From Paracoccaceae bacterium (GTDB lineage Bacteria > Pseudomonadota > Alphaproteobacteria > Rhodobacterales > Rhodobacteraceae), in contig WRPH01000010.1 of assembly GCA_009773375.1 (NCBI GenBank), positions 1 to 64,000 on the forward strand: 64,000 nucleotides of DNA, in the 5' to 3' direction. Every line of letters starts with the position of its first letter. Within the stretch, counting starts at the first letter, position 1. A program made the position numbers and the translations under genes. The notes under the pieces are model-generated. The model worked only from the letters and a program-made list of their open reading frames with translations, was not told where the DNA came from and did no database searches. Shown piece by piece: positions 43,861-53,484 of this stretch.

Positions 43861-45567
43861 TCAGGCGGTGATCAGGCCCATCGATTCCAGCTTCAGGATC
43901 ACCTGATGCGCGCAGGCGTCCACGTCGGTGCCTTCAGTGTCCATCACCAGTTCAGCCTTGGTCGGGGCTTCATAGGGATCGGAAATGCCGGTGAATTCCT
44001 TGATCTTGCCTTCGCGCGCCAGCTTGTACAGGCCCTTGCGGTCGCGACGCTCGCATTCTTCCACGCTGGTCGCCACATGCACTTCGATGAAGGCACCAAA
44101 GGCCTCGATCATCTCGCGTACGGCGCGGCGGGTGGCGGTGTAGGGGGCGATCGGCGCACAGATGGCGATGCCGCCGTTCTTGGTGATTTCCGACGCCACA
44201 TAGCCGATGCGCTTGATGTTGATATCGCGGTGCTCTTTGCTGAACCCCAGTTCCGACGACAGATGCTTGCGCACCACATCGCCATCCAGCAGCGTCACCG
44301 GGCGGCCGCCCTGTTCCATCAGCTTGACCATCAAAGCGTTGGCGATGGTGGATTTGCCCGAGCCTGACAGGCCGGTGAAGAACACCGTGAAGCCCTGCTT
44401 GTCGCGCGCCGGCGAGGTTTTGCGCAGCTGCGTCACCACTTCCGGGAAGCTGAACCATTCCGGGATGTCCAGACCTTCGCGCAGACGGCGGCGCAGTTCG
44501 GTGCCGGAAATATCCAGCACGGTGCAGCCTTCCGGCACTTCGTTCGCCGGGTAATACTGAGCCTTTTCCTGCACATAGACCATGTGTTTGAAATCAACCA
44601 TGGTGATGCCCATCTCGGCCTCATGCTCTTTGAACAGAGTCTGAGCATCATAGGGGCCGTAGAAATCCACGCCCTGGCTGTTCTTGCCGGGGCCAGCATG
44701 GTCGCGGCCAACGATGAAATGGGTGACGCCGTGGTTCTTGCGGATCAGCCCGTGCCACACCGCTTCACGCGGGCCAGCCATACGCATCGCCAGGTTCAAC
44801 AGGCTCATCGTGGTGGTCGAGGCCGGATACTTGTCAATCACCGCCTCGTAGCAACGCACGCGGGTAAAGTGGTCAACGTCGCCCGGTTTGGTCATGCCGA
44901 CAACCGGGTGGATGATCAGGTTGGCCTGAGCCTCTTTCGCGGCGCGGAAGGTCAGTTCCTGATGCGCGCGGTGCAGCGGGTTGCGGGTCTGGAAGGCGAC
45001 GACTTTCGACCAGCCCAGCTTGCGGAAATAGGCGCGCAATTCGTTCGGCGTGTCGCGGCGGGCCTTGAAATCATAGTGAACCGGCTGCTGGATGCCGGTG
45101 ATCGGGCCGCCCAGATAGACCTTGCCCGCGACATTGTGCAGGTAGTTCACCGCCGGGTGCGCCAGATCGTTGGCACCGAAAACCTTTTCGGCCTCACGGT
45201 CCTTGTTCGGCACCCATTTGTCGGTGACCGACATGATCGCCAGAATGACACCTTCGGCGTCACGCAGCGCAATATCCTGCCCGGCGGCAATGCCTTCGGC
45301 GAATTTTTCGTTCACATCCAGCGTGATCGGGATCGGCCACAGCGCGCCATCGGCGGTACGCATGTTTTCAACGACACCGTTGTAATCAGCTTCCGACTGA
45401 AAGCCCTTCAGCGGGAAAAAGCCGCCGTTCATCAGCAGTTCAAGGTCGCAGACCTGACGCGCGGTCAGATCCCAGGACGGCAAAGCGCCGGCCTCGTGCT
45501 TCAATTTCTGAGCGGATTCATAAGAAACGAAAAGCTCCGGAATGGGAGCGTGGTTCGAAAGGGCCAT
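43861..45567 (-). CDS. Bifunctional sulfate adenylyltransferase/APS kinase
   Basis: A 568-residue fusion that turns sulfate into APS and then PAPS. The N-terminal ATP sulfurylase part (about residues 1-385) has QTRNPLHRAHQELTFRAA with the HxxH motif and GRDHAGPGKNSQG. The C-terminal APS kinase part (about residues 390-568) has the P-loop GLSGSGKSTIANAL and IAPYTATRRAVRE. Both halves look intact. Many bacteria keep these as CysD/CysN/CysC instead. The start follows the N-terminus usual for this fusion in the group; the ribosome site is weak. Confidence 0.95.
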   Translation of the reverse strand: MALSNHAPIPELFVSYESAQKLKHEAGALPSWDLTARQVCDLELLMNGGFFPLKGFQSEADYNGVVENMRTADGALWPIPITLDVNEKFAEGIAAGQDIALRDAEGVILAIMSVTDKWVPNKDREAEKVFGANDLAHPAVNYLHNVAGKVYLGGPITGIQQPVHYDFKARRDTPNELRAYFRKLGWSKVVAFQTRNPLHRAHQELTFRAAKEAQANLIIHPVVGMTKPGDVDHFTRVRCYEAVIDKYPASTTTMSLLNLAMRMAGPREAVWHGLIRKNHGVTHFIVGRDHAGPGKNSQGVDFYGPYDAQTLFKEHEAEMGITMVDFKHMVYVQEKAQYYPANEVPEGCTVLDISGTELRRRLREGLDIPEWFSFPEVVTQLRKTSPARDKQGFTVFFTGLSGSGKSTIANALMVKLMEQGGRPVTLLDGDVVRKHLSSELGFSKEHRDINIKRIGYVASEITKNGGIAICAPIAPYTATRRAVREMIEAFGAFIEVHVATSVEECERRDRKGLYKLAREGKIKEFTGISDPYEAPTKAELVMDTEGTDVDACAHQVILKLESMGLITA

Positions 45568-45658
45568 CGGCGTGCTCGCGTGTTGTGAAATGATTGGGCA
45601 GGACAGTCCCGCCGTCGAGGGCGCTTTAGCCCCGAAACGGGACAGAATTCAAGTCAAT

Positions 45659-45698
45659 GCGGAATTTTCTTGCGGAAATAAGGCGGAAATGCCGCAAG
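45659..45698. promoter_or_regulatory. Repeated GCGGAA motifs and an inverted repeat upstream of sat-cysC
   Basis: GCGGAA occurs three times at 45659, 45672 and 45683. CTTGCGG (45669-45675) and CCGCAAG (45692-45698) form a perfect inverted repeat spaced by 16 bases. Their position about 90-130 bases before the sat-cysC start fits an operator. The regulator is unknown. Confidence 0.35.
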
Positions 45699-45722
45699 AT
45701 CGGCGGGAAGTAGAAGGTTCTT

Positions 45723-45743
45723 CCCCGCCCTGTCGGGGCGGGG
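45723..45743 (-). terminator. GC hairpin after trxB
   Basis: CCCCGCCC (45723-45730) pairs with GGGCGGGG (45736-45743). It lies about 20 bases beyond the trxB stop on the transcribed minus strand. No T run follows, so it may be a weak or Rho-assisted terminator. Confidence 0.5.
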
Positions 45744-45761
45744 TGACGGAATTCCGCCAGA

Positions 45762-46868
<1,107 letters not shown>

Positions 46869-46899
46869 CTAGATACGAGGCGAAAAAGAGGACTGCATC

Positions 46900-47400
46900 A
46901 TGGCCAGCACCAAGCTTGATCCGATCGACCGCCGCATTCTGGCAGAGTTGCAGGCGGATGGCCGGATGACCAACGTCGAGCTGGCCAGCCGGGTGGGCAT
47001 TTCTGCGCCGCCCTGCCTGCGCCGGGTGCGCACGCTGGAGGAAGCAGGCTATATCAAAGGCTATCACGCCGATATTGACGCGCGCGAGATGGGTTTTGAA
47101 GTGCAGGTTTTCGCCATGGTGCGGTTGCGCAGTCAGGCCGAGGCGGATCTTTCGGCATTTGAAGCGCGCTGCCGGGCGTGGCCCTTGGTGCGTGAATGCC
47201 ACATGCTGAACGGCGAGATTGATTTCATCCTGAAATGCGTCGCCCCCGATCTGAGCACCTTCCAGAACTTTCTGACCGAAGGGCTGACCTCGGCTGAAAA
47301 CGTGGCTTCGGTGAAAACCTCGCTGGTGATCCGCTGTGCCAAGGACGAACCCGGTCTGCCGTTTGACGTGCTGGAGTCGCGGCTGGCGCGGCAGGCGTAA
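46900..47400 (+). CDS. Lrp/AsnC-family transcriptional regulator
   Basis: A 166-residue regulator. The helix-turn-helix lies at residues 8-60 (LDPIDRRILAELQADGRMTN and VGISAPPCLRRVRTLEEAGY), and the C-terminal RAM ligand-binding domain follows, including VRECHMLNGEIDFILKCVA. Members sense amino acids and form octamers. AGAGGA lies upstream of ATG 46900. It is divergent from trxB, with phased repeats between. Two hairpins follow its stop. Confidence 0.93.
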   Translation: MASTKLDPIDRRILAELQADGRMTNVELASRVGISAPPCLRRVRTLEEAGYIKGYHADIDAREMGFEVQVFAMVRLRSQAEADLSAFEARCRAWPLVRECHMLNGEIDFILKCVAPDLSTFQNFLTEGLTSAENVASVKTSLVIRCAKDEPGLPFDVLESRLARQA

Positions 47401-47402
47401 GC

Positions 47403-47448
47403 AAAAATCTTTTGAAGATTTTTCTGCAAAACCCTTCAGAAGGGTTTT
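47403..47448 (+). terminator. Tandem hairpin terminators
   Basis: AAAAATCTT (47403-47411) pairs with AAGATTTTT (47415-47423). Next to it AAAACCCTT (47428-47436) pairs with AAGGGTTTT (47440-47448). Both stems are perfect with three-base loops. They start just after the Lrp-type gene's stop. Confidence 0.8.
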
Positions 47449-47770
47449 GATCCTGTCAAATGTTTAGGCGGCCCCTTGATGGTGCCAGAGAACACCAGGG
47501 CCGCCTTAACTGAGCATGATCCCGCGCCCGGCCATTTTGGCCGAACCGGTGCGATGATGGGGGAGCCGCAAGGTCTTACCACGCCCGCCACCGCCTGTTT
47601 TCACAGAGGGACATCTGTAGAGGAAAAATGGCGGAACCGCGTCAGCTTGTCAAAGTTTATTCTTAATTGGACCAGATTTCGGGCTGGTTCGGCGAGGGCG
47701 ACAAGATTGTTGACCGTGTTGCGAAAATCTTCTGGGTTGAGTCGGCGCAAGCGCTGCAACTTGTTCGAAA
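47449..47770 (+). other. Structured intergenic region, possible small transcript
   Basis: No conventional gene is supported here. A stem of nine pairs (47466-47474 with 47498-47506) encloses TGGTG/CACCA. CGGCCA-TTT-TGGCCG lies at 47529-47543, and ACAGA/TCTGT at 47603-47618. AGAGGAAAA then precedes ATG 47628, which opens a 12-codon frame ending TAA at 47664-47666. The same frame then reads on, with a plausible protein-like stretch, to the hairpin at 47779. It could be a small RNA, a leader or a decayed gene. Confidence 0.4.
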
Positions 47771-47778
47771 AATGCAAA

Positions 47779-47799
47779 AGGCCGGGACGTGCCCGGCCT
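47779..47799. terminator. Bidirectional terminator hairpin
   Basis: AGGCCGGG (47779-47786) pairs with CCCGGCCT (47792-47799). T runs follow on both strands: GTTTTCTG on the + strand, and TTTGCATTTTT on the minus strand after the small gene ending at 47823. Confidence 0.82.
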
Positions 47800-47822
47800 G
47801 TTTTCTGCGAATCAGCGATGGA

Positions 47823-47972
47823 TTACCTTGCGGCCTGCGCGCGCGATTTTGCCGGGGTTACGGGCTTCATCGCTTCAGGGCGGCGACGCTGACCGCGCGC
47901 CCAAGGCATTGCCACCTGAGCCTCGGCACTTGCAGCAATTGCGGATTTCAGCCAGCGGCGTTCTTTCTTCAT
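47823..47972 (-). CDS. Small basic protein, 49 residues
   Basis: A short gene of 50 codons encoding a basic, Ala- and Arg-rich peptide. It begins MKKERRWLKSAIAASAEAQ and ends with SRAQAAR. GGA lies seven to nine bases upstream of the ATG and a good terminator follows on its strand, so it has the full outline of a transcription unit. I know no function. The basic character could suit nucleic-acid binding, which is inference. It lies between the structured region and pgeF. Confidence 0.65.
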   Translation of the reverse strand: MKKERRWLKSAIAASAEAQVAMPWARGQRRRPEAMKPVTPAKSRAQAAR

Positions 47973-48242
47973 GGACGTGTCCTTCCGGTCTGTGTCGCTT
48001 CGTCAGGGTCAATCTGACGCTTCAATACGGCGCGGATTGGGCCGTTGTGCAGGATTTTTCACAAATCGTCCGTGTCGCCGCGGGGTAAATGTGGCAATGC
48101 GGCCCCAGCTGATAACAGGCTGAAAAGGCTACATTATTGGCAGATTTGGAAACAATGCCGCTGACCTTTCTGTGATTGTTTTGCAGAATGTGGCAATCCT
48201 TTGGCAGGCCTTGCCAGTTTCCCGCCCAAAACGGCGCTTTGT

Positions 48243-48992
48243 TTAAAGACGGATCACCGAGATCAGGCGGCCATAGTCTGCCTCGCCCGCATGGGTGGTG
48301 CGGCGATACGAGAAGAACCGCGTTGGATCGCCGTAGGTGCAATGCCGGGTCCATTCCGCATGGCCCACGCCCGCCTCACGCAACCGCCACAGCCCGTAAC
48401 CGGGTAGATCGAACAGCATCCGCCCCTCCTTGCCGCCCACAAAGAAGCGACGGGTTTCCGGGTCGTCGTCGCTAAAGGTCTCAAAGAATTCCTGCCCGAC
48501 CTCATAGGCGGCCTGACTGATGCAGGGTCCGATCACCGCTGCAATCGCACTGCGCCTTGCACCAAGCGCCTCCATCGCGGTCAGCGTCGCCTCCAGAACG
48601 CCATCTTTCGCGCCGCGCCACCCGGCATGGGCGGCTCCGATCACCCGTGCCACAGGATCGGCAAACAGCACCGGCTGGCAATCAGCGGTCAGCACAGCAA
48701 GGCCCAGACCGGGTGTGGCGGTGACAAGCGCATCGGCCTGCGGCCTGATCGCCAAGGGCGCTGTCAGGGCAACGGCATCGGCGGAGTGCACCTGATGCAC
48801 CGAAACCAGATGATCGGGCGTCAGATCCAGCGCCTCGGCGACGCGCCCCCGATTGATCGCGACGGCTTCGGCCTGATCTGTTGACCCCGAGCCACAGTTC
48901 AGCCCGGCGAAAATGCCCGACGACGCGCCGCCCTTGCGGGTGAAGAAGCCGTGGCGGAACGGCAGCTTGGCAGAGGTGATGATTTCCAGCAT
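48243..48992 (-). CDS. pgeF: Peptidoglycan editing factor PgeF (YfiH/laccase-domain)
   Basis: A 249-residue protein of the former multicopper polyphenol oxidase (YfiH) family. It removes wrongly incorporated residues from peptidoglycan precursors, as shown for the E. coli relative. HQVHSADAV, LAVLTADCQPVLFAD and IGAAHAGWRGAKDG carry the His/Cys metal ligands. VIGPCISQAAYEVG is another signature. Its start shares one base with the midA stop (TGATG). It ends the lgt-midA-pgeF operon. Confidence 0.92.
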   Translation of the reverse strand: MLEIITSAKLPFRHGFFTRKGGASSGIFAGLNCGSGSTDQAEAVAINRGRVAEALDLTPDHLVSVHQVHSADAVALTAPLAIRPQADALVTATPGLGLAVLTADCQPVLFADPVARVIGAAHAGWRGAKDGVLEATLTAMEALGARRSAIAAVIGPCISQAAYEVGQEFFETFSDDDPETRRFFVGGKEGRMLFDLPGYGLWRLREAGVGHAEWTRHCTYGDPTRFFSYRRTTHAGEADYGRLISVIRL

Positions 48993-50044
48993 CAGGCGAA
49001 TCCGGGTGGGGTGGGGCCCGCGGCGGGGTAAACCGCAAGGGCTTTGAACAACCTTCCCATTTCCTCGGGCGCGGTCAAGCGGTGCGTCGCGGCTTGATGC
49101 TGCACCAAGGCTTGCCCGGAAAGCCGGGCGGCAAGCTGCTGGCTGCGCTGGTGCAGGCCAAGGGCGGTCAGCACCGCGCCTTGCGTGCTGTATTTATACG
49201 CTTTGGTTTCCGCGGCCAGCGCAGCAAAATCGACATGCGCGGTCAGGTCGGCCTCGCCCGGTTCGGCCAGCGCATCGGTGAAACAATGCGCCTTCAACGC
49301 CTGAAACGTATCCCCGCGCGAGATCCAGTCGCCATAATCCACGATCAGTGCCAGACCGCCATGGCGCTCGATCCGGGCGCAGATGGTTTGCATGATCGCG
49401 CTCGCGGCAGGGCAAAGTTCGACCACGTCGCCGGGGCTGGTGTCGGCGAGGCGATGCTCCAGCCCTGCAATCGGGGTTGCATCGCTGCGGCCAAATGCCA
49501 GCGCGCCCTGCGCGACGCCGACCATGGTTTCCTCCCAGCCTTGCGATGCGCGGGTAAACTGGCGGATCGGCAGCGCATCAAAAAACTCATTCGCCAACAG
49601 AAACAGCGGTGCATCGGGCAGGTCTTCGGCGCGATCAAGCCATGTGACCGGATGATCGCCCAAAACAGCGCGTTGGCGCGCCCGCAAAGTGGCCGAGGTT
49701 TCGACCAGATGCACCCGTGCCGCCGCGTGAAACCCCGGCACACGGGCGGTGGCGCGCAGCACGTCGGCCATCAGCGTGCCGCGACCGGGGCCGAGTTCGG
49801 CCAGGGTAAAGCCGGGACCCGCGCCCTGATCCAGCCAGGCCTGCGCCAGACCGAGGCCCAGCAATTCGCCAAACATCTGGCTGATCTCGGGCCCGGTGGT
49901 GAAGTCGCCTGCCGTCCCGAACGGGTCGCGGGTTGCGTAATAGCCATGCTGCGGGTGCATCAGGCAATCGGCCATGTAGTCGGCCAGGGTTATCGGTCCG
50001 TTTGCTTGAATGCGGCGGATCAGCAAGGCGGCAAGCGGCGTCAC
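48992..50044 (-). CDS. MidA/NDUFAF7-like SAM-dependent methyltransferase
   Basis: A 350-residue methyltransferase related to NDUFAF7/MidA, which methylates a complex I subunit in eukaryotes. The family opening [20 protein letters not shown], the SAM motif [18 protein letters not shown] and [15 protein letters not shown] are clear. I choose GTG 50044, because it overlaps the lgt stop as GTGA and yields the normal N-terminus [13 protein letters not shown] longer GTG start 24 bases upstream is less likely. The target in bacteria is not established. Confidence 0.9.
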   Translation of the reverse strand: MTPLAALLIRRIQANGPITLADYMADCLMHPQHGYYATRDPFGTAGDFTTGPEISQMFGELLGLGLAQAWLDQGAGPGFTLAELGPGRGTLMADVLRATARVPGFHAAARVHLVETSATLRARQRAVLGDHPVTWLDRAEDLPDAPLFLLANEFFDALPIRQFTRASQGWEETMVGVAQGALAFGRSDATPIAGLEHRLADTSPGDVVELCPAASAIMQTICARIERHGGLALIVDYGDWISRGDTFQALKAHCFTDALAEPGEADLTAHVDFAALAAETKAYKYSTQGAVLTALGLHQRSQQLAARLSGQALVQHQAATHRLTAPEEMGRLFKALAVYPAAGPTPPGFA

Positions 50045-50916
50045 GCCGGCCGCCTTGCGATGAACCACAGACCAATGGCGATCATCGGCAGCGTCAACAG
50101 CTGCCCCATGGTCAGCCCGTAACCGCCCATCTGGAACGCAAGCCCCAACGGGTTGCCATCTGACACAAACTGCGCGTCAGGCTGGCGGACAAACTCCACC
50201 AGAAACCGCGACACGCCATAGCCCGCAAAGAACAGGCCAGCGATTTTTCCTGGGGTTTTCAGCCAGTTATAGGCCCAGATCAGCGTGGTCAGCAGGATGA
50301 ACAGCACCAACCCCTCCAGCGCCGCCTCGTAAAGCTGGCTGGGATGGCGGGCGCATATACCGATCACCGCATTGCCACAGGCCTGCGCCGCCTCACCAGG
50401 AAACGCTACGCCCCATGGCAGCGTCGTCGGGCGGCCCCACAGTTCGGCATTGATGAAATTTGCCAGTCGCCCCAGAAACAGCCCGATCGGCGCGACGGCC
50501 GCCATCAGGTCGGCCAGCGGCAGCATCGGGATGTTCTCGCGCTTGCAAAACCAGATCCCCGCCACCACCACGCCCAGAAATCCGCCGTGGAACGACATGC
50601 CGCCCTCCCACACCCGCAGAATTTGCAGCGGGTTTTGCAGGAAATGATCCGGTTGGTAAAACGCAACATAGCCCAGCCGTCCGCCCAGAATGACGCCAAA
50701 AATCACCCAGGTCAGCAGGCGTTCCACCGCCTCGGGCGGCATTGGGGCCGGGCCTTGCCACAGCCGCGGGGTGGACAGCATCCGCACGATCAGCTTCCAG
50801 CCGGCGATCAACCCCACGATATAGGCCAGCGCATACCAGCGCAGCACCAGCGTGATCGGCCCGACCGGCAGCGAGAAAATCTCAGGCGAGATGTCGGGGA
50901 ATGGAATATAAGACAT
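50041..50916 (-). CDS. lgt: Prolipoprotein diacylglyceryl transferase
   Basis: A 291-residue inner-membrane enzyme that attaches diacylglycerol to lipobox cysteines. About seven membrane segments are visible. The family motif [10 protein letters not shown], the essential His/Gly stretch [13 protein letters not shown], and the signature [18 protein letters not shown] are all intact. GGTGG lies just upstream of ATG 50916. It leads a three-gene operon with midA and pgeF. The M48 lipoprotein in this window is an example of a likely substrate. Confidence 0.96.
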   Translation of the reverse strand: MSYIPFPDISPEIFSLPVGPITLVLRWYALAYIVGLIAGWKLIVRMLSTPRLWQGPAPMPPEAVERLLTWVIFGVILGGRLGYVAFYQPDHFLQNPLQILRVWEGGMSFHGGFLGVVVAGIWFCKRENIPMLPLADLMAAVAPIGLFLGRLANFINAELWGRPTTLPWGVAFPGEAAQACGNAVIGICARHPSQLYEAALEGLVLFILLTTLIWAYNWLKTPGKIAGLFFAGYGVSRFLVEFVRQPDAQFVSDGNPLGLAFQMGGYGLTMGQLLTLPMIAIGLWFIARRPA

Positions 50917-51037
50917 GAGCCACCTGCTGTTTACCCTGCGGTTGTCGACAAGCTGCGGCAGGATGTCAACGCATGCTCGCGGCCTTGTGCGCAGGCCCGG
51001 CACGGATCATATAGAGACCAAGTGAAAGGAGGCCCCG

Positions 51038-51283
51038 ATGACGGCCGGAAACAAATTCTTCGACGACATGTCGAAACTGATGACCAATGCGATGGGTGTG
51101 GCGCAAGGTGCAAAGACCGAAGCGGAAACCGCGATGAAGGGCTTTGTCGACCGCTGGATGGCTGACCGCGATTTCGTCACACGGGAGGAATTCGACGCGG
51201 TGCGCGCGATGGCGCAAAAGGCCCGCGAAGAAAACATCGCCCTCGCCGCTCGGATCGCGGCACTGGAAGCGAAGCAGGGCTAA
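51038..51283 (+). CDS. ubiK: UbiK/YqiC-type accessory factor
   Basis: An 81-residue helical protein of the BMFP/UbiK family. MTAGNKFFDDMSKLMTNAMG leads to a long amphipathic helix with DFVTREEFDAVRAMAQKARE and ends in an Ala/Glu coiled coil. UbiK helps the ubiquinone-synthesis complex and is partly membrane-associated in E. coli; the same role here is inferred. GGAGG is upstream of the ATG. It is divergent from lgt. Confidence 0.85.
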   Translation: MTAGNKFFDDMSKLMTNAMGVAQGAKTEAETAMKGFVDRWMADRDFVTREEFDAVRAMAQKAREENIALAARIAALEAKQG

Positions 51284-51343
51284 CCGCTCGCGGCAAGACC
51301 GGCGCTTCGGTTTTGCCGCAACCCACTGGCTCATAACGCAAAA

Positions 51344-51368
51344 AGCCCACCTTGCGGCGGGCTATTTT
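51344..51368 (+). terminator. Terminator after ubiK
   Basis: AGCCCACC (51344-51351) pairs with GGCGGGCT (51356-51363) with one mismatch, followed by ATTTTG. It also lies just beyond the tRNA gene, which is transcribed toward it from the other side. Confidence 0.65.
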
Positions 51369-51381
51369 GCGTCTTGAAGTT

Positions 51382-51457
<76 letters not shown>

Positions 51458-51571
51458 ATCTTTTTCACGACGTTGGGCGCGCCGTGTTCGTCTTCGTGGC
51501 CGCTGTTTAGGGGAGGGCGCGGGGCGGTGCAAGAGGAAAAATGCACCTTTTTCGCGCCCAACCCAAAGATG

Positions 51572-51910
51572 TTAAACGTCTTCCTCGTCGCCAGCCACGT
51601 CGGTCAGATCGTCCAGCGAGACGTTGTCGTCGGTGTCGTCTTCCAGCAGCTCGTCGTCCAGTTCTGCATCGTCGGCAACGCCTGCCACCAACAGATCATC
51701 GTCGGCTTCCAGGTCATCGACCAGCACCGCATCATCATCCTTTTCCGGCTGAACCCGGCTGATCACGGCGGCGGCCATCTTGCGACGGGCCGATTCGATA
51801 TCGACGACCTCGCCCGTGTAGGGGCTGACGATCGGCGTGCGGTTCAGGTCGTAAAAGCGTTTCCCGGTGGTGGGGCAAACGCGTTTGGTTCCCCATTCTG
51901 CCAATGGCAT
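51572..51910 (-). CDS. TIGR02300 family protein
   Basis: A 112-residue protein specific to alphaproteobacteria. The conserved front has EWGTKRVCPTTGKRFYDLNR and PIVSPYTGEVVDI, which looks like a zinc-ribbon-type fold. The second half is a very acidic tail (DDDLLVAGVADDAELDDELL). The function is unknown. GGGAA lies upstream of ATG 51910. It is downstream of no other gene and is divergent from the YgjP-type gene. Confidence 0.92.
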   Translation of the reverse strand: MPLAEWGTKRVCPTTGKRFYDLNRTPIVSPYTGEVVDIESARRKMAAAVISRVQPEKDDDAVLVDDLEADDDLLVAGVADDAELDDELLEDDTDDNVSLDDLTDVAGDEEDV

Positions 51911-52057
51911 GGTGTTCCCTTTGCTCAGGCTGGCCCTTGCGGGCTTCAATTCGGAATGCAGTCGCTTGCCACAACAGCAGGCGGCTGTCAAAGGCTTTTG
52001 CAGCGGTTGCGGCTGCGCAGCAGATAGCTATGCTGGCCCTCCCTGTCCAGAGGTGCC

Positions 52058-52747
52058 ATGCCCATTCTGCCCGGCCTGCCTGAAATCGAGATTACCCTGC
52101 GCCGGACAGCCCGCGCGCGGAGGTTTTCGCTGCGAGTTTCGCAGGCAACGGGGGCTGTGACACTGTCTATTCCAACCCGTGCCCGCGAAGCGGAGGCGCT
52201 GGCCTTTGTCCGCGCCCAAGAAGGCTGGATCAGGGCGGCACTGGCGCGGATGCCTGCGGTGGTGGGCGTCGGCATCGGGGCTGAACTGCCGTTTGAAGGC
52301 CGGATGCTGCAACTCGCAGCAGGGGCGGGGCGGTCGGTCCGCATCGAGGGGGATTCGCTGATCGTGCCGGGCGATGCGGACCGGGCAGCGGCGCGGGTTT
52401 CCGCCTTTCTGCGGGTGCAGGCGCGCAACCGGCTGGTCGCCGCGTCAGATCATTATGCCGCGCAGATCGGCCGTAAGGTGACGCGGGTGACGCTGCGCGA
52501 TACCCGCTCGCGTTGGGGCTCGTGCACCTCGGATGGGGCGCTGATGTATTCGTGGCGGCTGATCATGGCCCCGCCGCGCGTGCTTGACTATGTCGCAGCG
52601 CATGAGGTCGCGCATATGCTGGAGATGAACCATTCAGATCGGTTCTGGGCAGTGGTGGACCGGCTGTTTCCCGGCTGGCAGGCCGAACGCGCTTGGTTGA
52701 AGCGTCAGGGCGGCGCTTTGCAGAGTATCCGCTTTGAAGGGGATTGA
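52058..52747 (+). CDS. YgjP/DUF45-type metallopeptidase-like protein
   Basis: A 229-residue protein of the YgjP (SprT-related, M48-like) family. The zinc motif HEVAH in YVAAHEVAHMLEMNHSDRFW is followed by the third His. RDTRSRWGSCTSDGALMYSW is the family's central signature. The enzymatic activity is not well known. AGGTG is directly upstream of ATG 52058. The GntR gene follows 31 bases later on the same strand. Confidence 0.9.
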   Translation: MPILPGLPEIEITLRRTARARRFSLRVSQATGAVTLSIPTRAREAEALAFVRAQEGWIRAALARMPAVVGVGIGAELPFEGRMLQLAAGAGRSVRIEGDSLIVPGDADRAAARVSAFLRVQARNRLVAASDHYAAQIGRKVTRVTLRDTRSRWGSCTSDGALMYSWRLIMAPPRVLDYVAAHEVAHMLEMNHSDRFWAVVDRLFPGWQAERAWLKRQGGALQSIRFEGD

Positions 52748-52778
52748 CCGGGTGCTGCCAAGGGTGCTTGGCTAGGCC

Positions 52779-53429
52779 ATGCCGATCCAACCCCGCCTCG
52801 CCGACCCCAATGCCGCCGCCCATGAACGGGTCTATCGCACCCTGCGCCAGCAGGTTTTGCACGGCGAACTTGCGCCCGGTCAGGCGATGACCCTGCGCGG
52901 CCTGGCAGAACAATTCGGCGTCTCGATGACCCCGGCGCGCGACGCGGTGCGGCGGCTGGTGGCCGAGGGCGCTTTTACTATGTCGTCCTCGGGTCGGATT
53001 TCCACGCCGGAACTGACACCGGAGCGTATCGAGGAACTTGCCGCGATCCGCGCGATGCTGGAGCCTGAAATGGCATCTCGCGCGCTGCCCCGCGCGCATT
53101 TCGCGCTGATTGACCGGCTGGCGGCGATCAACGCGCTTAACCAGGAAGCGGTGATGAATCAGGATGCGGTGGGCTATGTGCGCACCAATCTGGAGTTTCA
53201 CCGCACACTGTATTTGCGCGCGCAAACGCCGGCGATGCTGGCGATGTGCGAAACCGTCTGGCTACAGCTTGGGCCAACGATGCGTGCGCTCTACCAGAAA
53301 TTGCGTCGTCGTGACATGCCGCAGCATCACCGGATGATTCTGGCGGCGCTGCGGGCGGGCGATGAACCCGGCCTGCGGCTGGCGGTGCGCACCGATGTCA
53401 CCCAGGGCTTGCGGCATTTGGCGAGTTGA
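52779..53429 (+). CDS. GntR-family regulator (FadR/FCD subfamily)
   Basis: A 216-residue transcription factor. The winged helix-turn-helix covers residues 15-75 (YRTLRQQVLHGELAPGQAMT and LAEQFGVSMTPARDAVRRLV). The C-terminal FCD domain is all-helical, with LEFHRTLYLRAQ and QHHRMILAALRAGD carrying likely metal-binding His residues. It is next to the exported dioxygenase gene and may respond to an organic acid, which is inference. Confidence 0.9.
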   Translation: MPIQPRLADPNAAAHERVYRTLRQQVLHGELAPGQAMTLRGLAEQFGVSMTPARDAVRRLVAEGAFTMSSSGRISTPELTPERIEELAAIRAMLEPEMASRALPRAHFALIDRLAAINALNQEAVMNQDAVGYVRTNLEFHRTLYLRAQTPAMLAMCETVWLQLGPTMRALYQKLRRRDMPQHHRMILAALRAGDEPGLRLAVRTDVTQGLRHLAS

Positions 53430-53484
53430 GGCGACGGAAACTCAACCAAGCCGCGTTAGCAAGGGGACAGATACAGGAGTCTTC

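Noticed and set aside
47667..48017. Protein-coding gene starting at TTG 47667
   Set aside because: The frame runs through a terminator hairpin and across the small basic gene in antisense. Only the first 45 or so codons look protein-like, so it is described as part of the unexplained region.
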